Positions 61,546 to 64,000 of a stretch of 64,000 nucleotides of DNA are shown here, in pieces. This stretch comes from Clostridium lundense DSM 17049 (lineage in GTDB: Bacteria; Bacillota; Clostridia; Clostridiales; Clostridiaceae): contig NZ_JHVC01000002.1 in assembly GCF_000619945.1 (NCBI RefSeq), positions 62,001 to 126,000 of the forward strand, written 5' to 3'. The notes under the pieces are model-generated. The model did no database searches. It was not told the origin of the DNA and worked only from the letters and a program-made list of their open reading frames with translations. Numbering within the stretch: the first letter of the stretch is position 1; each line of letters opens with the position of its first letter. The position numbers were made by a program, and so were the translations under genes.

Positions 61546-62397
61546 ATGGCAGCTGTAGGGCTTATTGAAATAAGAAGAAGGATGAAATCAGTAACTAACA
61601 CTCAAAAAATCACAAAGGCTATGGGAATTGTTGCTACATCCAAGCTAAAAAAAGTTAGAGTAAAGCTAGAAGGAAATAAAGCTTATAATGATCATTTTGA
61701 GGATGTTAAGAATCACATTGTAAACTCTTTAGAGGGCAATAATTTATATACAAAAAAAACTGGGGAAGGAAAAACGCTTTATTTAGTTATAACTTCAAAT
61801 TTAGGGCTTTGTGGTGGATATAATATAAATGTAGTAAATGAAGCGATAAAAGCACTAACCGATAATAAGGAAAATTCTATATTAATGGTGGTTGGTCGTA
61901 AAGGTAAATCTTATTTTAATAAATTTAGAATTCCAATAGAAAAAGAATTTTTAAATATAGATGATGACCCTAAGTTAGAGAATATAAAAGATATAAGCAA
62001 TTTAATACTTAATTTATATAAAGATAAAACTATAAATTCTGTATATATAGTATATACAAGATTTGTATCTACAGTTAAGCAAGAAGTAGAAACAAAGAAA
62101 ATACTTCCTCTCCAAATAAGTGATAATGTTGATTTAAAATATAATTTTGAATTTGAAATTAGCCCTAATATGATGCTGGAGCAAATGGTAGAACCTTATA
62201 TAAATCAAAAAATCTTAAATTATTTATTAAATTCTAAGGTGTCAGAGCAAGCAGCTAGAATGACCGCAATGGATGGGGCTAGCAAGAATGCAAAGGATAT
62301 ACTTGATAAATTGAATACTCAATATAACAGAATAAGGCAAAGTGCTATTACTGAAGAAATATCTGAAATTATTGGAGGAGCTGAAGCTCAAAAGTAA
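61546..62397 (+). CDS. atpG: ATP synthase F1 subunit gamma
   Basis: A 283-residue central rotor shaft. The two terminal coiled-coil helices are seen as IRRRMKSVTNTQKITKAM at the start and ARMTAMDGASKNAKD near the end. AGGAGGGAAGC lies before ATG 61546. Confidence 0.95.
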   Translation: MAAVGLIEIRRRMKSVTNTQKITKAMGIVATSKLKKVRVKLEGNKAYNDHFEDVKNHIVNSLEGNNLYTKKTGEGKTLYLVITSNLGLCGGYNINVVNEAIKALTDNKENSILMVVGRKGKSYFNKFRIPIEKEFLNIDDDPKLENIKDISNLILNLYKDKTINSVYIVYTRFVSTVKQEVETKKILPLQISDNVDLKYNFEFEISPNMMLEQMVEPYINQKILNYLLNSKVSEQAARMTAMDGASKNAKDILDKLNTQYNRIRQSAITEEISEIIGGAEAQK

Positions 62398-62415
62398 TTT
62401 GCCAGGAGGTGTAAT

Positions 62416-63813
62416 ATGTCAGGAAATGTAGGGAAAGTAATACAAGTAATTGGTGCAGTTATAGATATAAAGTTTGATTCTGAATATCTTCCTAATATAT
62501 TTAATGCAATAGAGATAGACTTAGATGGTAGAAAGATAATAGCTGAAGTAGAACAACATATAGGAGACGATGTAGTAAGAACTATAGCCATGGAATCTAC
62601 AGATGGTTTAAAAAGAGGAATAGATGCTGTAGATACAGGAAAACCTATATCAGTACCAGTTGGAGAAAATGTATTAGGAAGATTATTTAATGTATTGGGA
62701 AAGCCAATTGATGAATGCGGTGAAGTGGATGGAACTACATATTATCCAATACATAGAAAGGCACCTACTTTTGAAGAACAATCGGTAGAACCAGAGATGT
62801 TTGAAACGGGTATTAAGGTTATAGATTTATTGGCACCTTATGAAAAAGGCGGTAAAATAGGACTTTTTGGAGGCGCTGGAGTTGGAAAGACAGTTCTTAT
62901 ACAAGAGCTTATAAATAATATTGCTAAACAGCATGGTGGATTATCAGTGTTTACAGGAGTAGGTGAAAGAACAAGAGAAGGTAATGATCTTTATAATGAA
63001 ATGAAGGAATCTGGTGTTATTGATAAAACTGCTTTGGTATTTGGACAAATGAATGAACCACCTGGAGCGAGAATGAGAGTGGCATTAACAGGACTTACTA
63101 TGTCAGAATATTTTAGAGACAAAGGTCAAGATGTTCTTTTGTTTATAGATAATATATTTAGATTTACTCAAGCAGGTTCAGAAGTATCAGCTTTACTTGG
63201 TAGAATACCAAGTGCAGTAGGTTATCAGCCAACTCTTGCTACAGAAATGGGAGCTTTACAAGAAAGAATAACTTCTACTATCCACGGGTCAATTACTTCA
63301 GTGCAGGCTGTATATGTACCTGCGGATGATTTAACAGACCCAGCTCCAGCTACAACTTTTACGCACTTGGATGCAACTACCGTTTTATCAAGATCTATAG
63401 TAGAGCTAGGAATTTACCCAGCAGTAGATCCTTTGGAATCAACATCTAGAATATTAGATCCTAGAATAGTTGGTGAAGAACATTACAAAGTAGCTACAGA
63501 AGTAAAACATGTTTTAGAAAGATATAAAGAATTACAAGATATAATAGCAATTTTAGGAATAGACGAACTTTCAGAAGAAGATAAAGCAGTGGTAGCTAGG
63601 GCAAGAAGAATTCAAAGATTTTTATCACAACCTTTCACAGTAGCAGAACAATTTACTGGAATGCAGGGTAAGTATGTTCCGGTTAAGGAGACTGTAAGGG
63701 GATTTAAAGAGATATTAGAAGGAAAGTATGATGACATTCCAGAAGCTGCATTTTTATTTTCTGGAACCATAGATGAAGTAGTGGAAAAAGGTAAAGCCAT
63801 GATTAATAAATAA
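62416..63813 (+). CDS. atpD: ATP synthase F1 subunit beta
   Basis: A 465-residue catalytic subunit: P-loop GGAGVGKTVL near residue 154, catalytic glutamate in GVGERTREGND, and PAVDPLESTSR near 347. Full length. CCAGGAGGTG precedes ATG 62416. Confidence 0.97.
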   Translation: MSGNVGKVIQVIGAVIDIKFDSEYLPNIFNAIEIDLDGRKIIAEVEQHIGDDVVRTIAMESTDGLKRGIDAVDTGKPISVPVGENVLGRLFNVLGKPIDECGEVDGTTYYPIHRKAPTFEEQSVEPEMFETGIKVIDLLAPYEKGGKIGLFGGAGVGKTVLIQELINNIAKQHGGLSVFTGVGERTREGNDLYNEMKESGVIDKTALVFGQMNEPPGARMRVALTGLTMSEYFRDKGQDVLLFIDNIFRFTQAGSEVSALLGRIPSAVGYQPTLATEMGALQERITSTIHGSITSVQAVYVPADDLTDPAPATTFTHLDATTVLSRSIVELGIYPAVDPLESTSRILDPRIVGEEHYKVATEVKHVLERYKELQDIIAILGIDELSEEDKAVVARARRIQRFLSQPFTVAEQFTGMQGKYVPVKETVRGFKEILEGKYDDIPEAAFLFSGTIDEVVEKGKAMINK

Positions 63814-63827
63814 GGGAAAGATGATAT

Positions 63828-64000
63828 ATGAATAATAGCATTAAGCTTATAGTAAGTACTCCTTTTAAACAATATTATAATTTAGATATAAGGAAACTTA
63901 TTACTGAAAGTGTAGTTGGAAAAATAGAAATACTTCCAATGCATTCAGATCTAATAACTCCACTAAAATCTACATTAACCGAGTTTGAAGATATAAATGG
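63828..64000 (+). CDS. atpC: ATP synthase F1 subunit epsilon (partial, cut by window end)
   Basis: Begins at ATG 63828 behind AAGGGAAAG, 14 bases after atpD; 57 codons are visible and the frame is open at the edge. The beta-sandwich domain motif ILPMHSDLITPL identifies epsilon, which completes the operon order I-B-E-F-H-A-G-D-C. Confidence 0.93.
   Translation, partial: MNNSIKLIVSTPFKQYYNLDIRKLITESVVGKIEILPMHSDLITPLKSTLTEFEDIN

Noticed and set aside
1..64000. CRISPR arrays, transposases, phage genes, tRNA or rRNA
   Set aside because: No regularly spaced repeats, no recognisable transposase, integrase or phage protein, and no cloverleaf or rRNA sequence were seen in the intergenic gaps.

Overview
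The window is AT-rich, gene-dense DNA from an anaerobic, endospore-forming member of the Clostridiaceae. It looks like Clostridium sensu stricto, near the C. botulinum/C. sporogenes/C. tetani groups, but I cannot name a species from sequence alone. The reasons are the very low GC content, strong AGGAGG ribosome binding sites, frequent TTG/GTG starts, many sporulation and germination genes (cotS family, yabG, veg, sipL, gerK-type receptor, spoIIR, ypeB), a clostridial thiolase, and a rho-tdk-prmC-prfA-tsaC-ywlE-rpiB-upp-atp order that matches the Bacillus ywl/atp neighbourhood.

Layout. 1-4.1 kb: a binding-protein ABC transporter (lipoprotein, fused two-domain permease, ATPase). 4.1-6.3 kb: a TIM-barrel protein and manC, with a pair of closely related long palindromes bracketing the TIM-barrel gene. 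6.4-9.9 kb: a 3-methyladenine DNA glycosylase, then larC-larE-larB for the nickel-pincer cofactor, with no larA in view. 10-13 kb: a radical SAM/SPASM-like protein and an orphan sugar-type binding lipoprotein. 13-20.9 kb: a spore-coat region with three CotS-family kinase-like proteins, one apparent degenerate CotS paralogue, two GT4 glycosyltransferases on the opposite strand, yabG and veg. 20.9-21.4 kb: a structured intergenic region with a probable plus-strand structured RNA and a probable minus-strand small RNA gene. 21.4-27.5 kb: sipL, the cyanophycin genes cphB-cphA, and ispE. 27.6-35.2 kb: a small membrane protein, gerKA-KB-KC, spoIIR, a GT28 glycolipid synthase-like gene and ypeB. 35.5-44.6 kb: ddl, a ThiI/MnmA-like PP-loop protein, a DUF1934 protein, a small unknown gene, pyrG with a leader peptide, another small unknown gene, rho, and a chemoreceptor-like protein carrying a C-terminal PhnD-like domain. 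44.6-55.7 kb: rpmE (inverted), tdk, yqhQ-like, prmC, prfA, an unknown membrane protein, a ZIP transporter, tsaC/sua5, ywlE-like, rpiB, upp, comEB, tagO/wecA-like and wecB. 55.7-64 kb: thlA, a ~590-base AT-rich gap, and the ATP synthase operon atpI-B-E-F-H-A-G-D-C, with atpC cut by the window end.

How it fits together. Much of the 13-35 kb region serves spore building and waking: coat kinases and glycosyltransferases, the YabG protease, the SipL coat anchor, SpoIIR signalling, the GerK receptor and YpeB. The cyanophycin genes inside it suggest a nitrogen store made around sporulation. The right part is conserved housekeeping: nucleotide metabolism, translation termination, undecaprenyl-linked sugar transfer and energy coupling. 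There is no rRNA, tRNA, CRISPR array, transposase or phage gene in the window.

Many genes probably start downstream of the longest possible ORF. Where a ribosome binding site decides this, I give the start I prefer and name the alternative. The most unusual items are the degenerate CotS paralogue, the two RNAs between veg and sipL, the covarying palindromes (one of which holds the manC ribosome binding site), the cytosolic PhnD domain on a chemoreceptor, and the leader peptide overlapping the pyrG start.
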